DNA from: Prevotellaceae bacterium UBA1391
Lineage (GTDB): Bacteria > Bacteroidota > Bacteroidia > Bacteroidales > Bacteroidaceae
NCBI GenBank assembly: GCA_002305265.1
Contig: DBQP01000017.1
Coordinates: 52,130-116,129, forward strand
DNA: 64,000 bases
Direction: 5' to 3'
Position numbers and translations under genes: made by a program. How positions within the stretch are numbered: position 1 is the first letter of the stretch; every line of letters begins with the position of its first letter. Under the pieces are notes generated by a model. It had not been told where the DNA came from. It searched no databases and saw only the letters and a list, made by a program, of their open reading frames with translations. Of the stretch, positions 7,910 through 15,813 are shown one piece after another.

Positions 7910-9490
7910 ATGGAAAACGCAAGCCCAAAGCCCGCCGGCCGCAGCGCAAGAAAGCGCAGGCAGCGCCGCCATCCGCTCTACCGTGTGCGCACGATTCTGG
8001 CCACGCTCTTCTTTCTCTGCATCACGGCGCTCCTGCTCGACTTCTCGGGCACGCTCCATGCCTATCTCGGTTGGATGGCCCGTGTGCAGTTCCTGCCGGC
8101 TGTCATGGCCCTCCACGTCGGCATCATCGTCGGCCTCCTCGTTCTCACGCTCGTCTTCGGCCGCATCTATTGCTCCGTCATCTGCCCGCTCGGCGTGATG
8201 CAGGACGGTGTGAGCCGTCTGCACAGCCTGACCCGGAAGCACCGCTTCAGCTATTCGCCCGCCAAGACGTGGCTGCGCTGGGGCGTGGTCGCGGTCTTTG
8301 TGGGCCTCCTCGTCGCCGGCTTCACCGGCGTGGCGGCCCTCCTCGCGCCCTACAGCAGCTACGGTCGCATCGTGCAGAACCTGCTGCAGCCGGTCTACAT
8401 CGGTGCCAACAATCTGCTGGCCCGCGCTGCCGAGCACTACGACAGCTACGCCTTCTACACGCAGGATGTGTGGATTCGCTCCGGGCTGGTCTTCGCCGTT
8501 GCGGTGGTCTCGTTGCTCGTCGTCGGGGTGCTGGCGTACAGAAACGGCCGCACCTATTGCAACACCCTCTGCCCCGTGGGCACCGTGCTCGGCTTCTTTG
8601 CGCGCTTCTCGCTGTTCAAGGTCCACATCGACAAAGATGATTGCGTGTCGTGCGGGCTGTGCACGAAGAACTGCAAGGCGGCAGCCATCGACCCCGTCAC
8701 GCACGACATCGACTACACGCGCTGCGTGACCTGCGGTACCTGCCTCGGCCACTGCGCCCATCACGCCATGCACTACAGCCGGCTTCGCAAGCCCGCCCCG
8801 AAGCTTGCCGCCGCCGGAGCGCCCGCACCGTCGGCCTCCGACAGCGCGACCGCCGCACCCGATGCCGGCCGCCGCACCTTCCTCGTGGCCGCCGCCCTGG
8901 CCACCAGCGCCGCCGCCCTGGCACAGGAGAAGAAGAAAGTGGACGGCGGACTGGCCGTGATCGAAGACAAGCAGTTGCCGGCGCGCACGACACCGCTGAC
9001 GCCTCCGGGCTCGCTGTCGGTGCGCAACATGAACCAGCACTGCACGGCCTGCCAGCTCTGCGTGGGTCAGTGTCCCAACCACGTGCTGCGTCCGTCCACC
9101 TCGCTCGACTCCTTCATGCAGCCCGTCATGCAGTTCGACCGTGGTTTCTGCCGCCCTGAGTGCACCCGCTGCAGCGAGGTGTGCCCCACCGACGCCATCC
9201 GCCCCATCTCCTTAGATTTGAAAAGTGCGATCCACATCGGCCATGCCGTCTGGGTGCGCGACAACTGCGTACCCGTGACCAACGGACACGCCTGCGGCAA
9301 CTGCGAGCGCCATTGCCCCACCGGCGCCATCCTCATGGTGCCGCTCAAGAGCGACGAGCCCGACGGACTGCAGATTCCGACCGTCGACGAGATGCGTTGC
9401 ATCGGTTGCGGCGCCTGCGAGTATGTCTGCCCCTCGCGCCCCTTCAGCGCCATCTATGTGGAAGGACACGAGCAGCACCGCTTCGACTGA
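7910..9490 (+). CDS. NapH/NapG-like fused polyferredoxin membrane protein
   Basis: A 526-residue protein starting MENASPKP. Residues about 25-235 hold transmembrane helices and two CX3CP motifs (YCSVICP and YCNTLCP), the NapH/CcoG hallmark. Two ferredoxin motifs follow (CVSCGLCTKNC and CVTCGTCLGHC). After a linker, residues 318-338 read DAGRRTFLVAAALATSAAAL, which looks like an internal Tat signal with RR at 321-322. Four more Cys clusters follow (CTACQLCVGQC; CRPECTRCSEVC; CGNCERHC; CIGCGACEYVC), matching NapG in number and order. It therefore appears to be a NapH-NapG fusion passing quinol electrons across the membrane to periplasmic clusters. The neighbouring Tat lipoprotein is a likely acceptor. 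Confidence 0.85.
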   Translation: MENASPKPAGRSARKRRQRRHPLYRVRTILATLFFLCITALLLDFSGTLHAYLGWMARVQFLPAVMALHVGIIVGLLVLTLVFGRIYCSVICPLGVMQDGVSRLHSLTRKHRFSYSPAKTWLRWGVVAVFVGLLVAGFTGVAALLAPYSSYGRIVQNLLQPVYIGANNLLARAAEHYDSYAFYTQDVWIRSGLVFAVAVVSLLVVGVLAYRNGRTYCNTLCPVGTVLGFFARFSLFKVHIDKDDCVSCGLCTKNCKAAAIDPVTHDIDYTRCVTCGTCLGHCAHHAMHYSRLRKPAPKLAAAGAPAPSASDSATAAPDAGRRTFLVAAALATSAAALAQEKKKVDGGLAVIEDKQLPARTTPLTPPGSLSVRNMNQHCTACQLCVGQCPNHVLRPSTSLDSFMQPVMQFDRGFCRPECTRCSEVCPTDAIRPISLDLKSAIHIGHAVWVRDNCVPVTNGHACGNCERHCPTGAILMVPLKSDEPDGLQIPTVDEMRCIGCGACEYVCPSRPFSAIYVEGHEQHRFD

Positions 9491-9554
9491 CCCTCTCCTT
9501 CCTCACCTCCCAGTCTTCCTCCCGTAATATCCACTCTCAAAACTCCCACCGGAT

Positions 9555-10964
9555 ATGAAACCCATCAACCGTCGCGACTTTCTCAAGACCCTGGGCGGCG
9601 CCGCCCTCGCTTCCTCCGCCCTGCTCGCTGCCTGCAAGCGTCCGGCCGACCCCACCGAGCCCGACTCCGACGCCGAGCCCGCCAAAGGAAAAATGACCTA
9701 CCGCCACAATCCCAACTCCGGCGACCGCGTCTCCCTCCTCGGCTACGGCATGATGCGCCTGCCCGTTGTCGACAACGGCGGCGACCCCTTGGCCAATGCC
9801 GGCGACGGCGAAATCGACCAGGAGATGGTCAACCGCCAGGTCGACTATGCCTTGGAGCACGGCGTCAACTATTTCGACACCGCGCTTACCTACTGCCGCG
9901 GCCTCTCGGAGCGCGCCACCGGCATTGCGCTCGCCCGCCATCCGCGCAGCTCCTATTTCATCGCCACGAAGATGTCGAACTTCGGAGGCGACTCGCGTAC
10001 CCGGCAGGGCAGCATCGAGATGTTCGAGAACTCGCTCCGGGAACTCCAGACCGACTACATCGACTACCTGCTCCTGCACTCCGTGGGCGGCGGCTCCGAT
10101 CCCCAGGCAGAGTTCAACAGCCGCTACATGGACAACGGCGTGCTCGACTATCTCGTCGACCAGAAGCGCCGCGGGCGCATCCGCAACCTCGGCTTCTCCT
10201 TCCACGGCGATGTGAGAATCTTCGACATGCTCCTCGACTGGCACGACCAGGGCCTCTACCATTGGGACTTCGTGCAGATCGAACTGAACTACCTCGACTG
10301 GAAGTTTGCCAACGAAATCAATCGTGGCAACGTCGATGCCGTCTACCTCTACGGCGAGCTCCACAAGCGCGGCATCCCCGCCGTGGTCATGGAGCCCCTG
10401 CTCGGCGGCCGCCTGGCCAAGGTGCCCGACGCCATCGTACGGAAGATGAAGGAGCGCGAGCCCGCCAACAGCGTGGCCTCCTGGGCCTTCCGCTTCGCCG
10501 GCACCCCCGAGGGCGTGCTCTGCGTGCTTTCCGGCATGACCTACATGGAGCACCTGCGCGACAACCTCCGCAGCTATTGCCCGCTCAAGCCCATCACCGA
10601 CGCCGAGAACGCCCTCCTGCTCGACATCGCCAACGACATCTACAACCTCAGAACCATACCCTGCAACGAGTGCAACTACTGCATGCCCTGCCCCTACGGC
10701 ATCAACATCCCGGGCATCTTCTCCCACTACAACCGCTGCATCAAGGAGGGCAACATGCCGAACAAGGGCCGGCTCGACCCCGACTATGCGCGGGCCCGCC
10801 ACGCCTACCTCGTCGGCTACGACCGCTCCGTGCCGCGCCTCCGGCAGGCCGACCACTGCATCGGATGCCGCCAATGTGTCGACCATTGCCCGCAGCGCAT
10901 CAACATCCCGCGCGAGATGAAGCGCATCGACGAGTTTGTCGATACCCTCAAGCGCGAGGCCTGA
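9555..10964 (+). CDS. Tat-exported lipoprotein: aldo/keto reductase with C-terminal ferredoxin domain
   Basis: A 469-residue protein. The N-terminus NRRDFLKTLGGAALASSALL is a textbook twin-arginine signal and ends in a lipobox with Cys at residue 24, so it should be exported folded and lipid-anchored. An aldo/keto reductase barrel follows (GYGMMRLP; DTALTYCRG; ATKMSN), then a ferredoxin-like tail with CNECNYCMPC and CIGCRQCVDHC. Related cytoplasmic enzymes exist, but here the nicotinamide-type barrel is placed outside the cytoplasm. It lies 64 bp after the NapH/NapG-like gene and in the same operon as tatAC, so it is the obvious Tat client and a possible terminal reductase. Confidence 0.9.
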   Translation: MKPINRRDFLKTLGGAALASSALLAACKRPADPTEPDSDAEPAKGKMTYRHNPNSGDRVSLLGYGMMRLPVVDNGGDPLANAGDGEIDQEMVNRQVDYALEHGVNYFDTALTYCRGLSERATGIALARHPRSSYFIATKMSNFGGDSRTRQGSIEMFENSLRELQTDYIDYLLLHSVGGGSDPQAEFNSRYMDNGVLDYLVDQKRRGRIRNLGFSFHGDVRIFDMLLDWHDQGLYHWDFVQIELNYLDWKFANEINRGNVDAVYLYGELHKRGIPAVVMEPLLGGRLAKVPDAIVRKMKEREPANSVASWAFRFAGTPEGVLCVLSGMTYMEHLRDNLRSYCPLKPITDAENALLLDIANDIYNLRTIPCNECNYCMPCPYGINIPGIFSHYNRCIKEGNMPNKGRLDPDYARARHAYLVGYDRSVPRLRQADHCIGCRQCVDHCPQRINIPREMKRIDEFVDTLKREA

Positions 10965-11016
10965 CGCGCCGTTCGCCGCGCCCCGCCGCACCGCGCGTCG
11001 CGCTGGGCGCTGGATG

Positions 11017-11192
11017 GTCGCTCCGAGTTGTGGATTCCGTACCATTCGGATGCACAGGCCGCTTTGCCCTGCTGCTTTGTCCGCTGCGCCATGCGTTGCC
11101 TCCCGTGCCATCCGGACATACAGAGCCTCTCGCCCTGCCTCAGCGCTCGCCGCGCCTGGAAATGTCCCCCGCTGCGCCGCGGATTCGCCCGC
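11017..11192. repeat. Degenerate 22-bp-register repeats
   Basis: The gap after the aldo/keto reductase (10965-11290) holds no gene. Segments starting at 11017, 11039, 11061, 11083, 11105, 11127, 11149 and 11171 begin G(C/T) and mostly end in CC. The pairs 11039/11105 (GTRCCATYCGG) and 11083/11171 (GCTGCGCC) are clearly related at 66 and 88 bp, both multiples of 22. Individual conservation is weak. Confidence 0.4.
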
Positions 11193-11212
11193 TGCGCATC
11201 CCGATGAAAAAA

Positions 11213-11275
11213 CGGAGTTCCGGAAATCAGAATCCGGAGTTCCGAAAACCGAAAAGCGGAACTCCGCTTTTTCCT
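11213..11275 (+). terminator. Intrinsic terminator with a duplicated 5' arm
   Basis: CGGAGTTCCG occurs at 11213-11222 and again at 11235-11244. The complementary CGGAACTCCG lies at 11257-11266 and is followed by CTTTTTCC. Either 5' arm can pair with the single 3' arm, and the three arms start exactly 22 bp apart. It lies just before the acyltransferase gene and would end the tat-redox transcript. Confidence 0.75.
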
Positions 11276-11290
11276 TCTAAACGCAACTGA

Positions 11291-12445
11291 ATGAACAATA
11301 CACTACCGACATTGGCCACGCATGGCCGTCAGCGACTGGAGTGGCTCGACTGTCTGCGTGGCTTCACCATGGTGATGGTCGTGGCCTACCACGTCTGTCA
11401 GATGTCTTTCGGCATTCCGCCCAAGACCTCGCCCTCGATGCCGCTGCTCGTGCTGTTCCGCATGCCGCTCTTCTTCTTCGTGAGCGGTTTTCTGGCCTTC
11501 AAGGCCGACATGCTGTGGACGCGCGGCCGTATGGGCATGATGGTGTGGAAGAAATTCAAGATACAGGTCATCCCCACCGTGGTCTTCCTCTGCGTGGCCG
11601 TCATTGTGAAGCAGCCGAAGTTCTTCGACGGCATGCTGAAGTTCCTGGCCACGCCCACCAAGGGCGGCTATTGGTTCACGTGGGCGCTGCTCGTCATGTT
11701 CGTCATCTACTACGTGTTTGCCTACGTCGAGCAGGCGCTCTCCCGCAAGCGCCACCACCAGCGCGTGGCCGACATGGAGGCGCTGGCCTCGGAGGCACCG
11801 CAGGAAATCGTGCGCAAGAACCGCCGCCTCTGGGGCATCATCCTGCTCTGGGTGGTGAGCCTCGGGCTCTACGAGCTGGCGTTCCTGCCGAAGCTCGCCG
11901 ACCTCTCGTCCTCGCCCTTCCTGCGCTGGAGCTCCCTGCTGGAGGTGATCTACTATTTCCACTTCTTCCTCTTCGGCAACATCGTCCACCGTGCCTGGGA
12001 CGCCATCCAGCGCGGCTTCGACAGCCGCTGGCTCTTCCCCGTGCTGACGGTGGTGGCCTTCGTATGCTGCGCCGACGTGCTGAAGTGGCACACGCTCAAG
12101 TTCGAGTGGGCCAACTTGCCGCGCACGGTGGCCATGTATGCGCTGATGATGCTGGTGGTGATGTCCTTCCGCCACTATCGGGAGACGTTCTCGTCGGCCA
12201 CGCGCATTGGCCGCGCCCTCCAGTTCATCGGCCAGCGCACGCTCGACATCTACCTTCTCCACTATCTCTTCCTGCCGCGCCTGCGCATGGTGGGCGCATG
12301 GATCGGGCAGAATCAGCCCAACTTCCTGCTCGAAGTGGTGCTGAGCATCGGTCTGGCGCTCGGCGTGGTGGCCCTGTGCTGCCTCGTGTCCAGCGTGCTG
12401 CGCGTGAGCCCCTTCTTCCGCAAATACCTCTTCGGACGGAAATGA
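11291..12445 (+). CDS. Membrane acyltransferase family protein
   Basis: A 384-residue integral membrane protein of the acyltransferase-3 type. The opening LEWLDCLRGFTMVMVVAYHV carries the family's conserved Arg and His, and about ten hydrophobic segments follow. Family members transfer acyl groups (acetyl, succinyl and others) to sugars on lipids or polysaccharides at the inner membrane. The next two genes in the same direction are a second acyltransferase and a LicD protein, so a role in modifying a surface glycan is likely. Donor and acceptor are unknown. Confidence 0.85.
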   Translation: MNNTLPTLATHGRQRLEWLDCLRGFTMVMVVAYHVCQMSFGIPPKTSPSMPLLVLFRMPLFFFVSGFLAFKADMLWTRGRMGMMVWKKFKIQVIPTVVFLCVAVIVKQPKFFDGMLKFLATPTKGGYWFTWALLVMFVIYYVFAYVEQALSRKRHHQRVADMEALASEAPQEIVRKNRRLWGIILLWVVSLGLYELAFLPKLADLSSSPFLRWSSLLEVIYYFHFFLFGNIVHRAWDAIQRGFDSRWLFPVLTVVAFVCCADVLKWHTLKFEWANLPRTVAMYALMMLVVMSFRHYRETFSSATRIGRALQFIGQRTLDIYLLHYLFLPRLRMVGAWIGQNQPNFLLEVVLSIGLALGVVALCCLVSSVLRVSPFFRKYLFGRK

Positions 12446-12535
12446 CGGGGCATGGGCAGTGCGCCGTGCCGCCTTCCCGACGGTTCGGCTGGCGCCTCAG
12501 TGGACAGACATTCATGAAGCGACTACACAATCTCA

Positions 12536-13576
12536 ATGGAACATACGCGTAATCATGCCTTCGACTTTCTCTGCGGCATCTGCATCATCCGGATGGTGAT
12601 GCTCCACATCACGGGCAACGTCGGACTGGAAGACGAACCGTGGTGGACAGCCGTGATGGAATGGACGTACTATTTCATGTCGTTCTTCTTCTTCAAGGCG
12701 GGCTATTTCAACAAGACGATGAGCGGCGACTCGTGGTCCTACGTCAAGGACAAGGCGCGTCGGCTGCTCATTCCCTACATCGTGTGGGGTACGATCGGCA
12801 ACGTCATCTTCTTCTTCTTCGCGTGGCTCATCCTCCCGTCCGACAACGCGATGGTGAAGGGGCTGGAGTGGAGCCACGTCTGGATGACGGGAAAATTCTT
12901 CGGCAATGCGCCCTGCTGGTTTCTGCTGAGTTTCTTCTGCGCCTACGTGGCCATGCACTTCATGAGCCGCGTGCGCGGCCTGCGGTGGGTGGCGGTGGGC
13001 TTTCCCTTCGTCAGCTGGTGGCTGGCCGAACTGGGCAATCCGCTGTGGCTGGGACTGGGCAACGTGTTTTTCGGCATCTTCCTCTTCTTCCTCGGCCGCG
13101 TGTGGCGCTGGATGATGCAGCGCATGCGCCGCCGCTGGAGCCTGCTGGTCAGCGTGCTGCTGCTCGCCGTCTTCGCTTGGATGAACGTGGCGCACCACAG
13201 CGAGCACTCCATGGCCGACAACCTCTGGACGGGCTCGCCGCTGGTGGTTGTGGCCAGCACGATTGCCTCGCTCTGCGGACTCAGCGGCCTGCTGCTCAAC
13301 ATCCGCATCCCGCGGGTGCCGCTCGTCAACTACATCGGGCAGCACTCGATGGTGTTCTTCGTCTGCCACATGCCCCTCATCATCTTCTACCGCATGGTCC
13401 GTTCCGCCGCCGTGCACAGCCTCACGCGCCACTGGGACGACTACGTGCTGCTCATCTTCATCTGCTTCGGCTTCTGCCTGCTGCTCGTGCCCCATGTGGA
13501 GCGCGTGCCGTGGCTGAGCGGACGCTTCAAGCCATCCGCCCACACGAAGCCCGACGCCCCGCAGCCTTCCGCATGA
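12536..13576 (+). CDS. Second membrane acyltransferase family protein
   Basis: A 346-residue polytopic membrane protein with the acyltransferase-3 layout but a diverged start (NHAFDFLCGICIIRMVMLHI), in which Arg-19 and His-23 keep the family's Arg/His spacing. It differs clearly from the preceding acyltransferase, so the two are not a recent duplication. It lies 90 bp downstream of the first and 55 bp upstream of the licD-like gene, consistent with one transcription unit. Probable role: O-acylation of the same surface glycan. Confidence 0.78.
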   Translation: MEHTRNHAFDFLCGICIIRMVMLHITGNVGLEDEPWWTAVMEWTYYFMSFFFFKAGYFNKTMSGDSWSYVKDKARRLLIPYIVWGTIGNVIFFFFAWLILPSDNAMVKGLEWSHVWMTGKFFGNAPCWFLLSFFCAYVAMHFMSRVRGLRWVAVGFPFVSWWLAELGNPLWLGLGNVFFGIFLFFLGRVWRWMMQRMRRRWSLLVSVLLLAVFAWMNVAHHSEHSMADNLWTGSPLVVVASTIASLCGLSGLLLNIRIPRVPLVNYIGQHSMVFFVCHMPLIIFYRMVRSAAVHSLTRHWDDYVLLIFICFGFCLLLVPHVERVPWLSGRFKPSAHTKPDAPQPSA

Positions 13577-13631
13577 AGGCCGACGGTCCGCCTCCTTTCC
13601 CATCAACGTCAACTCCCAGCCACTCTCCAGC

Positions 13632-14480
13632 ATGAACACCTACTCCTCCGACGAGCGCCAGCGGCTGCATGCCGTGCTCTACGATATTCTGGCGGAAATC
13701 CAGCGCGTCTGCAGCGCGCTCGACATCCCGTTCTTCCTCATCGGCGGCTCGGCCATCGGTGCGCACTACTGGCAGGGCATCATCCCGTGGGACGACGACA
13801 TCGACGTCGGCATGACGCGTGCCCACTACGAGCGCTTTCTGCGCGAGGCGCCGGCCGTGCTGTCGCCCGACTTCTTCCTGCAGACGCCGGAGACGGAGCC
13901 CCAGAGTCCGTTCTACTTCGCCAAGTTGCGGCGCAACCAGTCCGTCTTCCTCGAGCATTATTTCCGCCGTCAGCACATCCACCACGGCATCTACATCGAC
14001 ATCTTTCCCTTCGACCGTGTCCCCGACAGTCCGTTCCTGCAACGTCTCCACCGCGGTTGCTGCAACTTCCTCAACACCTGCTTCATGGGCAAGACCGTCT
14101 GGCAGTGGCGCTGGATGCAGCGCTGCGATGTCGACGTGCCGCGCCGGCGCGCCTTCCTGCCCACGTTCGCCACGTGGCTCGTCTGCCGCTCCTGCTCTCG
14201 CCGCCTGCTCTCCCGCTGGCTCCATCGCGTCCTCGGTGCCTTCAACGGGCTGTCGTCGGCCCGCTATTATAATATGGTGCTGATGCCGCGCGACCACATC
14301 GCCGCCGACAGCCTGGCGCATCCGCAGCAGATGGCATTCGGCCCGCTGCGCGTGTCCGTGCCCTCCGACCTCGAGACTTATCTGCGCCACCACTATCCCC
14401 AGCTGCGCAAGGAACTGCCGGAGGAGGAACAGGAAAACCATCGGCCGGCGCAGCTCGAGTTTCCGCCCGACGCGCGCTGA
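13632..14480 (+). CDS. LicD family protein (phosphocholine transferase-like)
   Basis: A 282-residue protein with the LicD signature: FFLIGGSAIGAHYWQGIIPWDDDIDVGM, written here only as a short landmark region at residues 36-63, and HGIYIDIFPFDRVP. The DDDID metal site is intact. LicD proteins belong to the nucleotidyltransferase fold and attach phosphocholine, or related phospho-groups, to surface glycans. With two acyltransferases directly upstream, this looks like a three-gene decorating module. No choline uptake or CDP-choline genes are in the window, so the exact substrate is open. Confidence 0.85.
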   Translation: MNTYSSDERQRLHAVLYDILAEIQRVCSALDIPFFLIGGSAIGAHYWQGIIPWDDDIDVGMTRAHYERFLREAPAVLSPDFFLQTPETEPQSPFYFAKLRRNQSVFLEHYFRRQHIHHGIYIDIFPFDRVPDSPFLQRLHRGCCNFLNTCFMGKTVWQWRWMQRCDVDVPRRRAFLPTFATWLVCRSCSRRLLSRWLHRVLGAFNGLSSARYYNMVLMPRDHIAADSLAHPQQMAFGPLRVSVPSDLETYLRHHYPQLRKELPEEEQENHRPAQLEFPPDAR

Positions 14481-14483
14481 GGG

Positions 14484-14570
14484 CCTCGTAGCGCCCTCTG
14501 AGGTCCTCGATGTGCCATTCGGGGGGCCATGCTGTGCCCTTTGAAGTTCCTTGCAACGCCATCGTTTCCC
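14484..14570. repeat. Degenerate repeats in a near 22-bp register
   Basis: Segments beginning CCTCGTAGCG, CCTCGATGTG, CCATGCTGTG and CCTTGCAACG start at 14484, 14505, 14527 and 14549 (spacings 21, 22, 22). They share CCNNGNNNYGCC. The array begins right after the licD-like stop codon. Confidence 0.5.
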
Positions 14571-14645
14571 TTCCTGCAGCGCAGGCCCGGACGGCGGCGG
14601 ATGCAATTTTTTCGCCATCGCTTGCCCCGATTCGCTGAAAATGAC

Positions 14646-14653
14646 TATCTTTG
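14646..14653 (+). promoter_or_regulatory. Promoter -7 box (TATCTTTG)
   Basis: TATCTTTG with a TTG at 14622-14624 near the -33 position. It would give a leader of about 105 nt before the dehydrogenase gene. Confidence 0.65.
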
Positions 14654-14766
14654 CAAGTGTGAGCCGCAGCGCGCGCATCCGTTCGGCGCGCCTCGTCCGC
14701 TGGGCAGCGGCGCACCTCCATCGCAAGCATCCTACTGACAAACAATTCTATAAATTCCCACACATC

Positions 14767-15570
14767 ATGGCAAATCCATTTTCACTTGAAGGCAAGAACG
14801 CCTGGATCACGGGTGCCAGCTACGGCATCGGCTTCAACATCGCGAAGGCTTTTGTCGAGGCAGGCATCAAGACCATCATCTTCAACGACATCAATGCCGA
14901 GTCGCTGGAGCGCGGTCTGGCCAACTACAAGGAAGCCGGCATCGAGAACGTCAAAGGCTATGTCTGCGACGTGACGAAGGAAGACGACGTCAAGGCGCTC
15001 GTCGAGACCATCCACCAGGAAGTCGGACAGATCGACATCCTCGTCAACAACGCCGGCATCATCAAGCGCATCCCCATGCACGAGATGAAGCGCTCGGAGT
15101 TCCAGCAGGTCATCGACGTCGACCTCGTGGCTCCCTTCATCGTCAGCTCGGCTGTCCTGCCTGAGATGATGGAGCGCAACGAAGGCAAGATCATCAACGT
15201 TTGCTCCATGATGTCGGAGCTCGGCCGCGAGACCGTCAGCGCCTATGCAGCCGCCAAGGGCGGTCTGAAGATGCTCACGCGCAACATCTGCTCCGAGTAC
15301 GGCCAGTACAACATCCAGTGCAACGGCATCGGTCCCGGCTACATCGCCACACCTCAGACAGCCCCGCTGCGCGAGCGTCAGGCCGACGGCAGCCGCCATC
15401 CGTTCGACAGCTTCATCTGCGCCAAGACCCCGGCCGGCCGCTGGCTCGAACCGGAGGAGCTTGGTGGTCCCGCTGTCTTCCTCGCCAGCCATGCCTCCGA
15501 CGCCGTCAACGGCCATGTGCTCTACGTCGATGGCGGCATCCTGGCCTACATCGGCAAGCAGCCTCAGTAA
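14767..15570 (+). CDS. SDR-family gluconate 5-dehydrogenase-like oxidoreductase
   Basis: A 267-residue short-chain dehydrogenase. It shows the NAD(P) glycine motif (TGASYGIGF), the NNAGI motif, the catalytic Ser region (NVCSMMSE) and YAAAKGG with the catalytic Tyr and Lys. The C-terminal GRWLEPEELGGPAVFLAS is typical of gluconate 5-dehydrogenase/5-keto-D-gluconate reductase and related sugar-acid enzymes. The ATG at 14767 is chosen because upstream in-frame sequence covers the promoter. It is followed by a strong hairpin and has no pathway partners nearby, so the sugar acid is inferred from family resemblance only. Confidence 0.88.
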   Translation: MANPFSLEGKNAWITGASYGIGFNIAKAFVEAGIKTIIFNDINAESLERGLANYKEAGIENVKGYVCDVTKEDDVKALVETIHQEVGQIDILVNNAGIIKRIPMHEMKRSEFQQVIDVDLVAPFIVSSAVLPEMMERNEGKIINVCSMMSELGRETVSAYAAAKGGLKMLTRNICSEYGQYNIQCNGIGPGYIATPQTAPLRERQADGSRHPFDSFICAKTPAGRWLEPEELGGPAVFLASHASDAVNGHVLYVDGGILAYIGKQPQ

Positions 15571-15628
15571 GCAAGTCCGCGCCCAGCCGGCAGCCCCTTG
15601 ACCCCGGCTCGGCCTCCTCCTATGCAAG

Positions 15629-15662
15629 CATCCCCCTCGGCACGTCGGTGCCGAGGGGGATG
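15629..15662. terminator. 15-bp perfect hairpin
   Basis: CATCCCCCTCGGCAC at 15629-15643 pairs perfectly with 15648-15662 across a 4-nt loop. There is no clean U-tract, but its position 58 nt after the dehydrogenase stop suggests a transcription terminator. Confidence 0.7.
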
Positions 15663-15684
15663 TCTGCGTTTGGGCTGCCGCGTC

Positions 15685-15752
15685 TGTTGGCTCGCTGCGC
15701 CACGTCATTTTTTTCTCCGTCCGCTGCGTTTGTTGGCTCGCTGCGCCACGTC
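15685..15752. repeat. 22-bp perfect direct repeat, 46 bp apart
   Basis: The 22 bp starting TGTTGGCTCGCTGCGCC at 15685-15706 recur without change at 15731-15752. The intervening DNA is T-rich. It lies 61 bp beyond the hsdR stop codon. The TTTGTTGG start of the second copy resembles the 42-bp repeats at the other end of hsdR, but the rest does not. Confidence 0.6.
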
Positions 15753-15813
15753 TATTCTTTTTTGTCCGCCGCTTCCGCCTATCCGTAGCACGCGGAGCGC
15801 CTTCGCCCGCCGC

